Part shown: piece after piece, positions 52,917 to 61,623 of the stretch | Layout: the number at the start of each line of letters is the position of its first letter | Numbering within the stretch: position 1 is the first letter of the stretch | NCBI RefSeq assembly: GCF_029320955.1 | Contig: NZ_CP119757.1 | Coordinates: 2,232,001 to 2,296,000 of the forward strand | Direction: 5' to 3' | DNA: 64,000 bases | Source of the DNA: Flavobacterium sp. YJ01 | GTDB taxonomy: Bacteria; Bacteroidota; Bacteroidia; Flavobacteriales; Flavobacteriaceae | Notes under the pieces: model-generated | Database searches by the model: none | What the model saw: only the letters and a program-made list of their open reading frames with translations | Told to the model about the DNA's origin: nothing | Translations under genes and position numbers: made by a program

Positions 52917-54608
52917 TTAGTTTCTAGGTGATTTTCTTTTTTCAGCTTTAGAACCTACTCTAGACATTGCACATCTAAATCCAATGTAATCAGTTGCCAT
53001 ATCTTGAGGGAAATATCTTCTTTGAGCCGGATCTAACCAATAAGCTCTATCTCTCCAAGAACCTCCTTTGTAAACTCTTACTTTATCATCGATTAAAGTA
53101 GTACGTTTACTAGAGTTATCATACTTTCTGATCATTTTACCTAAACTGTCTGTTGTAACATTATGTTTAGGAGAGTTGTACATTGCTTGATCTGCTTTTG
53201 CTCCAGACTCTGAATCTCCAAAATCAAAATATCTAGAAGATTGTTTATCACCATCTCTGTAGTTGATATTATTACTTTGGCTAAAGTTTGTTCTCAAATA
53301 CGTTTCTTGATCATCAACTGGCACTTGAGCAATTTCTCCTGGAAGATTTCTTGCAATAACTTTACCGTTACTTAGAGTGTCATATTTAATTGTAGAAGTT
53401 GTAACAATTTCTACTTTTCCGTCTTTACCAATTTTGTTTTTAGCATATTGATTTCCTCTGTAGTAGTTAAAATCGTTTGCTTCATTATCAATAATAGGTC
53501 TGTAAACATCGGCAACCCATTCTGCAACGTTACCTGCCATATCGTACAATCCGAAATCGTTTGGTGCGTAGCTTTTTACAGAGTTTGTGATATCTGCTCC
53601 ATCATCTGACCAACCTGCAATTCCACCGTAATCACCGTTTCCTTGTTTAAAATTAGCCAATTGATCTCCTCTATTTTTACGTTTTGAAGAACGAGTGTAA
53701 TCTCCAGACCAAGGATATTTCTTTTGTCCTTTGTAAATGTTGTATTCTCTTTGTCCAACATCTGCAGCAGCTGCATATTCCCATTCTGCTTCAGTAGGAA
53801 GTCTGTATTCTGGCAAGATGATTCCTGAAGAACGTTGTGCGTACACATTTTTTTCTTCTGGCACTACACCATCTTTTCCTGCTTTAGGTCTTCTTCCTGT
53901 CGGGTTTTTCTTTAACACGATTTCTTCGCTACCACCACGTGATGTGCTTGGAGACATTAAGTAACCTTCAGTGTTAAACGCATTATCTGCACCAACTTCA
54001 TTTGTTTTAGCTCCTTTTTTAAGGTAACCATTTTTTTCTAAAACAGCTTCGTTAACACGGTCTGTTCTCCATTTACTAAATTCAACTGCTTGAATCCAGT
54101 TAACACCAACTACTGGGTAATTAGCATAAGATGGGTGTCTTAAATAGTTATTAGTCATCGTTTCGTTATATCCTAAACGATTTCTCCAAACAAGTGTATC
54201 TGGCGATGCACCTTCATAAATATTCTTGTAATTTTCTTCTGTCGGTGGAAAAACTTTCTTTAACCACTCTAGGTATTCTAAGTACATACCATTTGTAACT
54301 TCGGTTTCATCCATATAGAATGATTGAACGTGTTGTTGGGTTGGCGTGTTATTCCAATCGTGCATAACATCATCCTGTACTTTACCCATTGTAAACGTAC
54401 CTCCTTCAACAAAAACCAAACCAGGACCAGCCTGTTGTTTTTTACCTGCATTTCTAGCAGCAGTTCCATTCTGACTATCTACATCCCAGCCAGTTGCTCT
54501 CGAAGCGTGAGTGGAACTCGATTTTTTGCTACAACTAGCCGTGCCCAACATCAATACCATTGACATCATTAATTGCAAGGCTACAATTTTGTTTACTTTC
54601 ATACTCAT
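52917..54608 (-). CDS. gldJ: Gliding motility lipoprotein GldJ
   Basis: 563 residues. Lipobox GTASC (Cys26 from the first Met; the second Met, two codons later, is an equally good start). Most of the protein is a formylglycine-generating-enzyme/sulfatase-modifying-type fold (FVEGGTFTMG, DETEVTNGMYLEYLEW, RLPTEAEWEYAA, YDMAGNVAEWVADVYR, VYKGGSWRDRAYWLD, GFRCAM). GldJ and GldK are the known T9SS/gliding proteins with this fold, lacking sulfatase-modifying activity. Neighbours porU and porV confirm it. Confidence 0.95.
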   Translation of the reverse strand: MSMKVNKIVALQLMMSMVLMLGTASCSKKSSSTHASRATGWDVDSQNGTAARNAGKKQQAGPGLVFVEGGTFTMGKVQDDVMHDWNNTPTQQHVQSFYMDETEVTNGMYLEYLEWLKKVFPPTEENYKNIYEGASPDTLVWRNRLGYNETMTNNYLRHPSYANYPVVGVNWIQAVEFSKWRTDRVNEAVLEKNGYLKKGAKTNEVGADNAFNTEGYLMSPSTSRGGSEEIVLKKNPTGRRPKAGKDGVVPEEKNVYAQRSSGIILPEYRLPTEAEWEYAAAADVGQREYNIYKGQKKYPWSGDYTRSSKRKNRGDQLANFKQGNGDYGGIAGWSDDGADITNSVKSYAPNDFGLYDMAGNVAEWVADVYRPIIDNEANDFNYYRGNQYAKNKIGKDGKVEIVTTSTIKYDTLSNGKVIARNLPGEIAQVPVDDQETYLRTNFSQSNNINYRDGDKQSSRYFDFGDSESGAKADQAMYNSPKHNVTTDSLGKMIRKYDNSSKRTTLIDDKVRVYKGGSWRDRAYWLDPAQRRYFPQDMATDYIGFRCAMSRVGSKAEKRKSPRN

Positions 54609-54725
54609 TCTTAGGTGATAAATTTAGGTGCTGCAATATAATAATTAACATTTAATTAGCAACATCCGTTCTAATAATTTTATTTCACTGTTTTTTTACC
54701 AGAAAATAACCTATAGTTACGAACG

Positions 54726-54733
54726 CAAAAATA
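54726..54733 (-). promoter_or_regulatory. -7 box for gldJ
   Basis: Minus-strand TATTTTTG, a TAnnTTTG match about 118 bases upstream of the gldJ start. Confidence 0.45.
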
Positions 54734-54803
54734 TACTTTTTATTATTACTATAACATGAAATACTATATTTTTACTTACTAAAATATTTTTAAATTAAAC
54801 CCG

Positions 54804-54811
54804 TATTTTTG
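54804..54811 (+). promoter_or_regulatory. -7 box immediately before porU
   Basis: TATTTTTG ends only 4 bases before the porU ATG at 54816, so transcription would begin at or within a base or two of the start codon. Confidence 0.5.
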
Positions 54812-54815
54812 AGGC

Positions 54816-57800
54816 ATGAAACGAGCGTTACAAATATATCTTTTTTTGCTTCCAATTATCTGTCTCTCTCAGATAAATGGGAACTTTACAGTAGATTGGC
54901 AAGGCAAAAAAGAGATGAACTACGGAGAACAGAAACTCATAATTCCGTATTTTTCCGGTAATAGTTTTCGCTTTGACACAGCTAAGAAAAGCATAACATT
55001 AATGCTTAATTTGAATCAATCTATCTTTTCTGGCTCAAATTCAATACAAATCTCAAACGTCATTTATGAGCAAATTTCCACCTCTGATCTAGGCGATTTA
55101 ACTCAAAATAGCATTCCAGAAAAGCCAAATGAATCGCTAAAAGTGGTTTCTTCACGCGGAAATCAACAAGCTTTTTTAATTCTTTCGCCTATTATTAAAG
55201 ATGGAAATGGCTTTAAAAGAATAAAATCTTTTTCTTATTCTTCAACTGCTGGAACTTCAAAAACAAACAATTCGTCACTTTCTCAAAAAAGCGCTGTAAT
55301 TTCAAATTCTGTGCTAGCTTCTGGTGATTGGTATCGTTTTTATGTTGAAAAATCCGGCGTTTATAAAATCTCTCGATCTTTTTTGCAAAGTCTTGGTTTT
55401 GATGCTTCTAAAGTTGATCCGAGAAGAATAAAAATTTACGGAAATGGCGGTCGAATGCTTCCTTTGGCAAACAATATTTATTATCCAGAAGATTTAATTG
55501 AAAATGCGATTCAGATTTCTGGAGAAAGCGATGGCGTTTTTAATAATGAAGATTTCATTCTTTTTTACGCCGAAGGAGTTGATAATTGGAATACCGAAAG
55601 CCAAACCAACATTAACCTCTACAGCACAAAATCTTATTATTACATTACAAGCGGAGGAAATGAAGGAAAACGAATTTCAAATCTAATTCAGCCAACTGGA
55701 ATCGCAACATTAGAACTTAACACGTTTGATGACTATCAATCGCACGAAACCGACTTAACAAACATTGCACATTTAGGAAGACAATGGCTGGGAGAATCAT
55801 TTGACATTAACCAAGAACAGGAATTTTCTTTTAGCTTTCCAAATTTAGATACTTCTGTTCCAGTTAAAATTGAAGTAAATGCCGCTTCTGCAGCTTACAC
55901 CCCTACTTCATTTACGATTTCTTCAAACGGACAAAACATCGGAAATATTCCTTTTAATGCTTTAATCACCAATTCTGACACTAAATATTACAACGGAAAA
56001 TTACCTGCCAACACCACTTTTTCCGGAACGGACAATATAAAAGTAAAGCTTAATTATAATAACAACGGTGTTCCGGGATCAAAAGGTTATCTAGATTACA
56101 TTAATTTAATTGCAAAACGAAGACTATTAGGCACAGGGAAACAATTCAAATTTCAATACGATTTGGCCGGCTCGACAATTGGCATTGTAAATTACACTAT
56201 TGGAAACGCTGCGGCTATTTCGCAAATTTGGGATATTACAGACCTATATAATGTATCAAAAATTGATAATGCAGGTCAATCTTCTTTTAGCTTTAAAGCG
56301 ACACTTGGCGAAATCAGAAAATACACCACGGTTGACGCAGCAGATTTTTACACTCCATTAAAGGAAAGTCAATCGAAAATTGCGAATCAGAATCTTAAAG
56401 GCACGCTACTTAAAAACAATCAAAACAGCTTTCAAGATGTTGATTATGTAATTATAACGCCAAAGTCTCTAAGTTCACAAGCAGAAAAATTAGCGACTTT
56501 TCACCGCACCAATTCTAATTTAATTGTAAAAGTAATTGCTCTCGAGAACATCTATCAGGAATTTTCTTCTGGAAAACAAGATATTAGTGCTATCAGAAAC
56601 TGCATCAAATACATTTATGATAATGCATCTTCTCCAGATAAAAGGATAAAATATGTTAATCTTTTCGGAGACGCTTCTTACGATTACAAAGACCGCATTA
56701 CCAACAACACTAACATCGTTCCTATTTATCATTCCTTAAACAGTAATACCGTTGGCGAATCTTCTTTTGCGTCTGATGATTTTTTTGGTTTAATGGATGC
56801 CGACGAAGGAAATATAATTTCTTTTTTTGGAGGAATTGATATTGCCGTAGGACGAATGCTGGTTTCAGATAATGCGCAAGCAAGTGAAATGGTAAATAAA
56901 GTATTGGAATATTACGATCTTAAATCGTACGGAAACTGGCGAAATAATTTCGTTTTAATAAGCGATGATTCCGACCAAAGTTCAGACGCAAGTTTACAAG
57001 CTCGCCAAAATGCTTTAGCTGACGTTATCGCAACAGAAAAGCCATTTTTTAATATTGATAAAATATTTTTAGATGCTTACACGCAAGAAGCTTCCGCTGG
57101 AGGTTCGCGTTACCCTAAAGCCAGAACAGATATTTTTAATGCTTTTGAAAAAGGCGCTTTAGTCTTTAATTATTTAGGTCATGGAGGCGAAGACGGTTTG
57201 GCAAGCGAAAGGATTTGGGAAAAATCAGATGGACAGAATTTAAATAATCAATATAAATATCCTTTATTTATAACTATTACCTGTGAGTTTTCGCGTTTTG
57301 ACGATCCAACACGACCAACCGCTGGCGAATATACTTTTTGGAATCCAAAAGGAGGCGCTATTTCTATGCTTACAACAATCCGATCAATTGGACAGTTTAA
57401 CGCCGAGAACTTCAATGACAGTTTAAGCAAAAACTTACTATCTTACGGTTCAAATCAATATAATACAATTGCAGAAACGCTTAGAATCTCAAAAAATGAG
57501 AATCCGAGTTCTTCAAGCAATGTTATTTTTTATCTTGGAGATCCTGCTTTAATGCTTGCAATTCCGAAACCGAGAATTAATTTAACAAAAGTAAATGACA
57601 TCGCTGTTTCGCAACCAATTCCAGATTTTAAATCTCTTTCAAAAATCAAACTTTCAGGAGAAATAACAGACGAAAATAATACTCTTTTAAGTAATTATAA
57701 CGGAGAATTGGCTACGGCCATTTTCGACAAAATGATCACCACTTCTACACTAAACAATGATGGCAATAGTCCCGCAATGCAGTTTAAAACTTTAGGAGAA

Positions 57801-58652
57801 ACTATTTTCAGAGGTAATGCCTCTGTAACCAACGGACAATTTGAGTTTAGTTTTGTTGTCCCAAGAGACATCAGAATTCCTGTTGACAATGGCAGAATCA
57901 GTTTTTATTCTAAGAAAAACGAATCATTAGAAAACCAAACTGGTTATAATAATGTTATTAAAATTGGAGGAATTAACGAAAATGCACCTCAGGACAATAT
58001 TAGCCCAAAAGTTAAGTTATATATGAACGATGAAACTTTTGTATCTGGAGGCATCACAAATGACTCTCCTTTCCTTTTAGCTTTTCTAGAAGACGAAAAC
58101 GGAATAAATACAGCAAGCGGAATCGGGCATGATATTGTAGCAATTTTAGACGGAGATGTGAGCAATCCTTATATTTTGAATGATTATTACCAAACAAAAT
58201 TAGATGACTACACCAACGGAAATTTACGTTTTCCGTTTAGAAATCTAACTCCAGGATTGCATACTATAAGTTTTACTGCGTGGGATGTCTACAACAATCC
58301 TGTTACGAGTGAAATTCAGTTTACGGTTGTAGGAGATGATTCGCTAACACTGTCGCACGTTCTTAACTATCCAAATCCTTTTTCGACCTATACGCAATTT
58401 TGGTTTTCTCACAATAGACCTTACGAACCTTTAGATGTGCAGGTTCAGGTAATGACTATTACAGGAAAAGTAGTTTGGACAAAAAATCAGACCATTACTA
58501 CAGAAGGATTTTTATCGCGCGACATAACATGGGACGGAAAAGATGATTTTGGAGATAGAATTGGAAAAGGAGTATATATTTACAAACTCACTGTAAAATC
58601 AAATTTAACAAATAAAAAAGCAGAAAAATACGAAAAGCTTGTCATCCTATAA
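54816..58652 (+). CDS. porU: Type IX secretion system sortase PorU
   Basis: 1278 residues. Outer-surface gingipain-family (C25) protease that cleaves the C-terminal signal of T9SS cargo and helps attach it. Signal peptide IICLSQ. The catalytic dyad is His789 (NYLGHGGEDG) and Cys823 (ITITCEFSRFDDP), 34 residues apart as in gingipains. The C-terminal Ig-like/FlgD-like domain (LNYPNPFSTYTQFWF, GKGVYIYKL) resembles a T9SS C-terminal domain. It is divergent from gldJ and followed at once by porV. Confidence 0.96.
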   Translation: MKRALQIYLFLLPIICLSQINGNFTVDWQGKKEMNYGEQKLIIPYFSGNSFRFDTAKKSITLMLNLNQSIFSGSNSIQISNVIYEQISTSDLGDLTQNSIPEKPNESLKVVSSRGNQQAFLILSPIIKDGNGFKRIKSFSYSSTAGTSKTNNSSLSQKSAVISNSVLASGDWYRFYVEKSGVYKISRSFLQSLGFDASKVDPRRIKIYGNGGRMLPLANNIYYPEDLIENAIQISGESDGVFNNEDFILFYAEGVDNWNTESQTNINLYSTKSYYYITSGGNEGKRISNLIQPTGIATLELNTFDDYQSHETDLTNIAHLGRQWLGESFDINQEQEFSFSFPNLDTSVPVKIEVNAASAAYTPTSFTISSNGQNIGNIPFNALITNSDTKYYNGKLPANTTFSGTDNIKVKLNYNNNGVPGSKGYLDYINLIAKRRLLGTGKQFKFQYDLAGSTIGIVNYTIGNAAAISQIWDITDLYNVSKIDNAGQSSFSFKATLGEIRKYTTVDAADFYTPLKESQSKIANQNLKGTLLKNNQNSFQDVDYVIITPKSLSSQAEKLATFHRTNSNLIVKVIALENIYQEFSSGKQDISAIRNCIKYIYDNASSPDKRIKYVNLFGDASYDYKDRITNNTNIVPIYHSLNSNTVGESSFASDDFFGLMDADEGNIISFFGGIDIAVGRMLVSDNAQASEMVNKVLEYYDLKSYGNWRNNFVLISDDSDQSSDASLQARQNALADVIATEKPFFNIDKIFLDAYTQEASAGGSRYPKARTDIFNAFEKGALVFNYLGHGGEDGLASERIWEKSDGQNLNNQYKYPLFITITCEFSRFDDPTRPTAGEYTFWNPKGGAISMLTTIRSIGQFNAENFNDSLSKNLLSYGSNQYNTIAETLRISKNENPSSSSNVIFYLGDPALMLAIPKPRINLTKVNDIAVSQPIPDFKSLSKIKLSGEITDENNTLLSNYNGELATAIFDKMITTSTLNNDGNSPAMQFKTLGETIFRGNASVTNGQFEFSFVVPRDIRIPVDNGRISFYSKKNESLENQTGYNNVIKIGGINENAPQDNISPKVKLYMNDETFVSGGITNDSPFLLAFLEDENGINTASGIGHDIVAILDGDVSNPYILNDYYQTKLDDYTNGNLRFPFRNLTPGLHTISFTAWDVYNNPVTSEIQFTVVGDDSLTLSHVLNYPNPFSTYTQFWFSHNRPYEPLDVQVQVMTITGKVVWTKNQTITTEGFLSRDITWDGKDDFGDRIGKGVYIYKLTVKSNLTNKKAEKYEKLVIL

Positions 58653-58659
58653 TATTATA

Positions 58660-58667
58660 TATATTTG
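58660..58667 (+). promoter_or_regulatory. -7 box for porV
   Basis: TATATTTG, a perfect match 7 bases past the porU stop and 29 bases before the porV ATG. porV may thus be transcribed apart from porU as well as with it. Confidence 0.55.
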
Positions 58668-58695
58668 CATCACCAAAAAAAATTTAGTCCCACCA

Positions 58696-59901
58696 ATGAA
58701 AAAAATATCACTTTTATTAATCTGTTTTTTTATTCTCTGTAGTTTACAAGCTCAAGAATCAAGACCTATAGTTACAGGAGTTCCATTTTTAATGGTAGCT
58801 GCAGACGCTAGAGCAGCAGGTTTAGCAGACCAAGGAGTTGCTACATCTGCAGACGTTTTCTCTCAACAATGGAATCCTGCAAAATATGCCTTTTCAGAAG
58901 ACGCTCAAGGTCTTTCTATCAGTTACACTCCATACTTAACAGATCTTGCTAATGACATTTCTTTAGGACAATTAACGTATTACAACAAAATCAACGAAAA
59001 AAGTGCTTTTGCAACTAGTTTTCGTTATTTTGGTTTTGGAGGAATTGAATTAAGATACACAGGAGATCCAACAGAACCAGTTCGAGAAGTTAATCCAAAC
59101 GAATTCGCGCTAGACGGATCTTACTCCCTAAAATTGAGTGAAAAATTCTCGATGGCAGTTGGTGCTCGTTTTATCAATTCTAATCTAAAAGTTGCTTCAG
59201 AAGATGTAGACGCAAGAGCAGCAAAATCTTTTGCAGTTGATGTTGCCGCTTTTTACCAATCTGAAGAAATTGCTTATCAAGATTTCAATGGTAGATGGAG
59301 AGCCGGAATTAATTTCCAAAATTTAGGACCAAAAATTAGCTATGACAATGATGATATTAGCTCAAACTTCTTACCAGCTAATTTAAGAGTAGGTGGAGGA
59401 TTTGATTTCATTTTTGATGATTATAACAAACTTACAGTAAGCGCCGAACTTACCAAATTATTAGTGCCAACTCCTCCAGGAATTGGAACTCCTGTTGACG
59501 GAAATGGCGATGGTGACTTTGATGATCCTGAAGACATTTCGCAAGCGCAAGCAACCAATAATGGATACCAAAAATACAACGACATAGGTTGGTTTGAAGG
59601 AATATTCAAATCTTTTGGAGATGCCCCAGGCGGATTTAAAGAAGAAATGAAAGAGGTTACTTATAGTCTTGGAGCTGAATATATGTACCAAGATTCGTTT
59701 GCAATGCGTTTAGGATACTATCACGAAAGTCCAGAAAAAGGAGCAAAACAATTTTTCTCTTTAGGAGCTGGATTTAAATATAATATCATGAAAATTGATG
59801 TATCATATCTATTCTCAGCATCAAAAATAAAAAATCCTTTAGAAAACACGCTTCGTTTCTCTTTAACGTTTAACTTTGGAGACAAATACGAAACGTATTA
59901 A
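58696..59901 (+). CDS. porV: Type IX secretion outer-membrane protein PorV
   Basis: 401 residues from MKKISLLLICFF; the frame opens at 58639 inside the porU end, but the signal peptide (CSLQAQ) begins here. FadL-like 14-strand barrel: FLMVAADARAAGLADQGVAT, QQWNPAKYAFSEDAQGLSISYTPYL region, ending RFSLTFNFGDKYETY. PorV (LptO) shuttles cargo from the translocon to PorU. The loop with a GDGDFDDPED-type acidic insert at ~residue 270 is notable. Confidence 0.95.
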   Translation: MKKISLLLICFFILCSLQAQESRPIVTGVPFLMVAADARAAGLADQGVATSADVFSQQWNPAKYAFSEDAQGLSISYTPYLTDLANDISLGQLTYYNKINEKSAFATSFRYFGFGGIELRYTGDPTEPVREVNPNEFALDGSYSLKLSEKFSMAVGARFINSNLKVASEDVDARAAKSFAVDVAAFYQSEEIAYQDFNGRWRAGINFQNLGPKISYDNDDISSNFLPANLRVGGGFDFIFDDYNKLTVSAELTKLLVPTPPGIGTPVDGNGDGDFDDPEDISQAQATNNGYQKYNDIGWFEGIFKSFGDAPGGFKEEMKEVTYSLGAEYMYQDSFAMRLGYYHESPEKGAKQFFSLGAGFKYNIMKIDVSYLFSASKIKNPLENTLRFSLTFNFGDKYETY

Positions 59902-59927
59902 AAACAGAAATAAAATAAAAACAACTT

Positions 59928-59966
59928 AATCCAAATTCCTAAATAAGGGAATTTGGATTTTTTTTC
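59928..59966 (+). terminator. porV terminator
   Basis: AATCCAAATTCC and GGAATTTGGATT pair around a short loop and run into eight or more T. The stem resembles the AATTCCAAAT hairpin repeats elsewhere in the window. Confidence 0.85.
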
Positions 59967-59977
59967 CTCAATAAAAA

Positions 59978-60460
59978 ATGAAAGAAATCAATATAACAAC
60001 TTCTTTTACAATATTTGAAAACCTAAACGAGCTCCCAACCGATATTCAAGAACTAATGAATCAGGCGGTTGAAATAAGAAAAAAAGCTTATGCCCCTTAT
60101 TCTAAATTCAGAGTTGGAGCCGCTTTGCTTCTAGACAATGGAAAAGTTATTTTAGGTTCTAACCAAGAAAATGCCGCCTATCCTTCTGGACTTTGCGCAG
60201 AAAGAACAGCAATCTTTTATGCAGGAAGTGCTTATCCAGAGGCAAAAATTCTAAAAATGGCTATTACAGCAGCCTCAGACACTAATCAGACTACAGCTCC
60301 AATTCCGCCTTGTGGCTCTTGCAGGCAATCGATTGCAGAATATGAAATAAAACAAGACACACAAATTGAAATCTATTTTATGGGCGAAATTGGAGAGGTT
60401 TACAAATCATCATCACTGAAAAATTTACTTCCGTTGATGTTCGATAAAAAGTTCTTGTAA
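59978..60460 (+). CDS. cdd: Cytidine deaminase
   Basis: 160 residues. Zinc-dependent deamination of cytidine and deoxycytidine for pyrimidine salvage. The active site is CAERTAIFYA (Cys and catalytic Glu) with the second zinc motif PPCGSCRQ. AYAPYSKFRVGAALL is the substrate-binding segment. The N-terminus has ~25 extra residues relative to short tetrameric enzymes. Own transcription unit after the porV terminator. Confidence 0.95.
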   Translation: MKEINITTSFTIFENLNELPTDIQELMNQAVEIRKKAYAPYSKFRVGAALLLDNGKVILGSNQENAAYPSGLCAERTAIFYAGSAYPEAKILKMAITAASDTNQTTAPIPPCGSCRQSIAEYEIKQDTQIEIYFMGEIGEVYKSSSLKNLLPLMFDKKFL

Positions 60461-60510
60461 AAAAAAGCCAAAAAGTAGTCATTAAATTTTAGTTCTTAAA
60501 TGTAATGTCT

Positions 60511-60535
60511 TATTTTTGCATCCCGACCTTTCGGG
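60511..60535 (+). promoter_or_regulatory. pdhA promoter with 5'-end stem-loop
   Basis: TATTTTTG (60511-60518) is a perfect -7 box. CCCGA (60522-60526) and TCGGG (60531-60535) form a small stem beginning at the expected start of the RNA, followed by a ~85-base leader. Confidence 0.55.
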
Positions 60536-60620
60536 CGCAAATTTGTGGGAGGAAACTATTTTGCGTTACAGGCAACAAGAATCGATAACACAAACAACTT
60601 TAGCAAAAGAAAGAATTCAG

Positions 60621-61619
60621 ATGAAAGAAGTTACAAAAGAGGTATATTTAAAGTGGTATGAAGACATGCTACTTTGGAGAAAGTTTGAAGACAAACTTGC
60701 AGCATTATACATCCAACAAAAAGTTAGAGGTTTTCTACACTTATATAATGGTCAAGAAGCTGTATTAGCAGGTGCATTGCACGCTATGGATTTGACCAAA
60801 GATAAAATGATTACTGCTTACAGAAACCACGTTCAGCCAATTGGTATGGGAGTTGATCCTAGAAATGTAATGGCAGAACTTTTAGGAAAAGCAACAGGAA
60901 CTTCTAAAGGTATGGGAGGTTCTATGCACATTTTCTCTAAAGAACACCGTTTTTACGGCGGACACGGAATCGTAGGTGGACAAATTCCTGTGGGAGCTGG
61001 TTTAGCTTTCGCTGATAAATATTTCAATACTGGCGGCGTTACTATGACTTACTTTGGTGATGGTGCTGCTAGACAAGGTTCTCTTCACGAAGCTTTCAAC
61101 ATGGCTATGTTATGGAAACTTCCAGTTGTATTTATCGTTGAAAACAACGGTTATGCAATGGGAACTTCTGTAGAAAGAACTGCAAACCACACTGACATTT
61201 GGAAATTAGGTTTAGGTTATGAAATGCCTTGCGGACCAGTTGACGGAATGAACCCAGTAAAAGTTGCTGAAGCAATGCACGAAGCTATCGAAAGAGCACG
61301 TCGCGGAGACGGACCAACTTTCCTTGAAATGAAAACGTACCGCTACAGAGGACACTCTATGTCTGATGCACAATTATACCGTTCTAAAGAAGAGGTTGAA
61401 GAGTACAAAAAAATCGATCCAATTACACAAGTTCTTGATGTAATTATGGATCAAAAATATGCTACAGCAGAAGAAATTGAAGTAATTGACCAAAGAGTTA
61501 AAGACTTAGTTGAGGAATGTCAGAAATTCGCTGAAGAATCTCCATATCCAGACTTACAACAATTATACGATGTAGTATACGCACAAGAAGACTATCCATT
61601 TACACCTCATAAATTATAA
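60621..61619 (+). CDS. pdhA: Pyruvate dehydrogenase E1 component, alpha subunit
   Basis: 332 residues from MKEVTKEVYLKWYEDML. The frame is open to 60516, but that part contains the promoter. Thiamine-diphosphate binding is shown by GDGAARQGSLHEAFNMAMLW and ENNGYAMGTS; RYRGHSMSD carries the phosphorylation-loop-like segment of E1 alpha. GFLHLYNGQEAV is the family start motif. The E1 beta gene is not adjacent, as is usual for Bacteroidetes. pdhC follows by 4 bases. Confidence 0.96.
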   Translation: MKEVTKEVYLKWYEDMLLWRKFEDKLAALYIQQKVRGFLHLYNGQEAVLAGALHAMDLTKDKMITAYRNHVQPIGMGVDPRNVMAELLGKATGTSKGMGGSMHIFSKEHRFYGGHGIVGGQIPVGAGLAFADKYFNTGGVTMTYFGDGAARQGSLHEAFNMAMLWKLPVVFIVENNGYAMGTSVERTANHTDIWKLGLGYEMPCGPVDGMNPVKVAEAMHEAIERARRGDGPTFLEMKTYRYRGHSMSDAQLYRSKEEVEEYKKIDPITQVLDVIMDQKYATAEEIEVIDQRVKDLVEECQKFAEESPYPDLQQLYDVVYAQEDYPFTPHKL

Positions 61620-61623
61620 TATC

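Noticed and set aside
60516..60620. N-terminal extension of PdhA
   Set aside because: It begins inside the perfect -7 box with a non-ATG codon; MKEVTKEVYL fits the family start.
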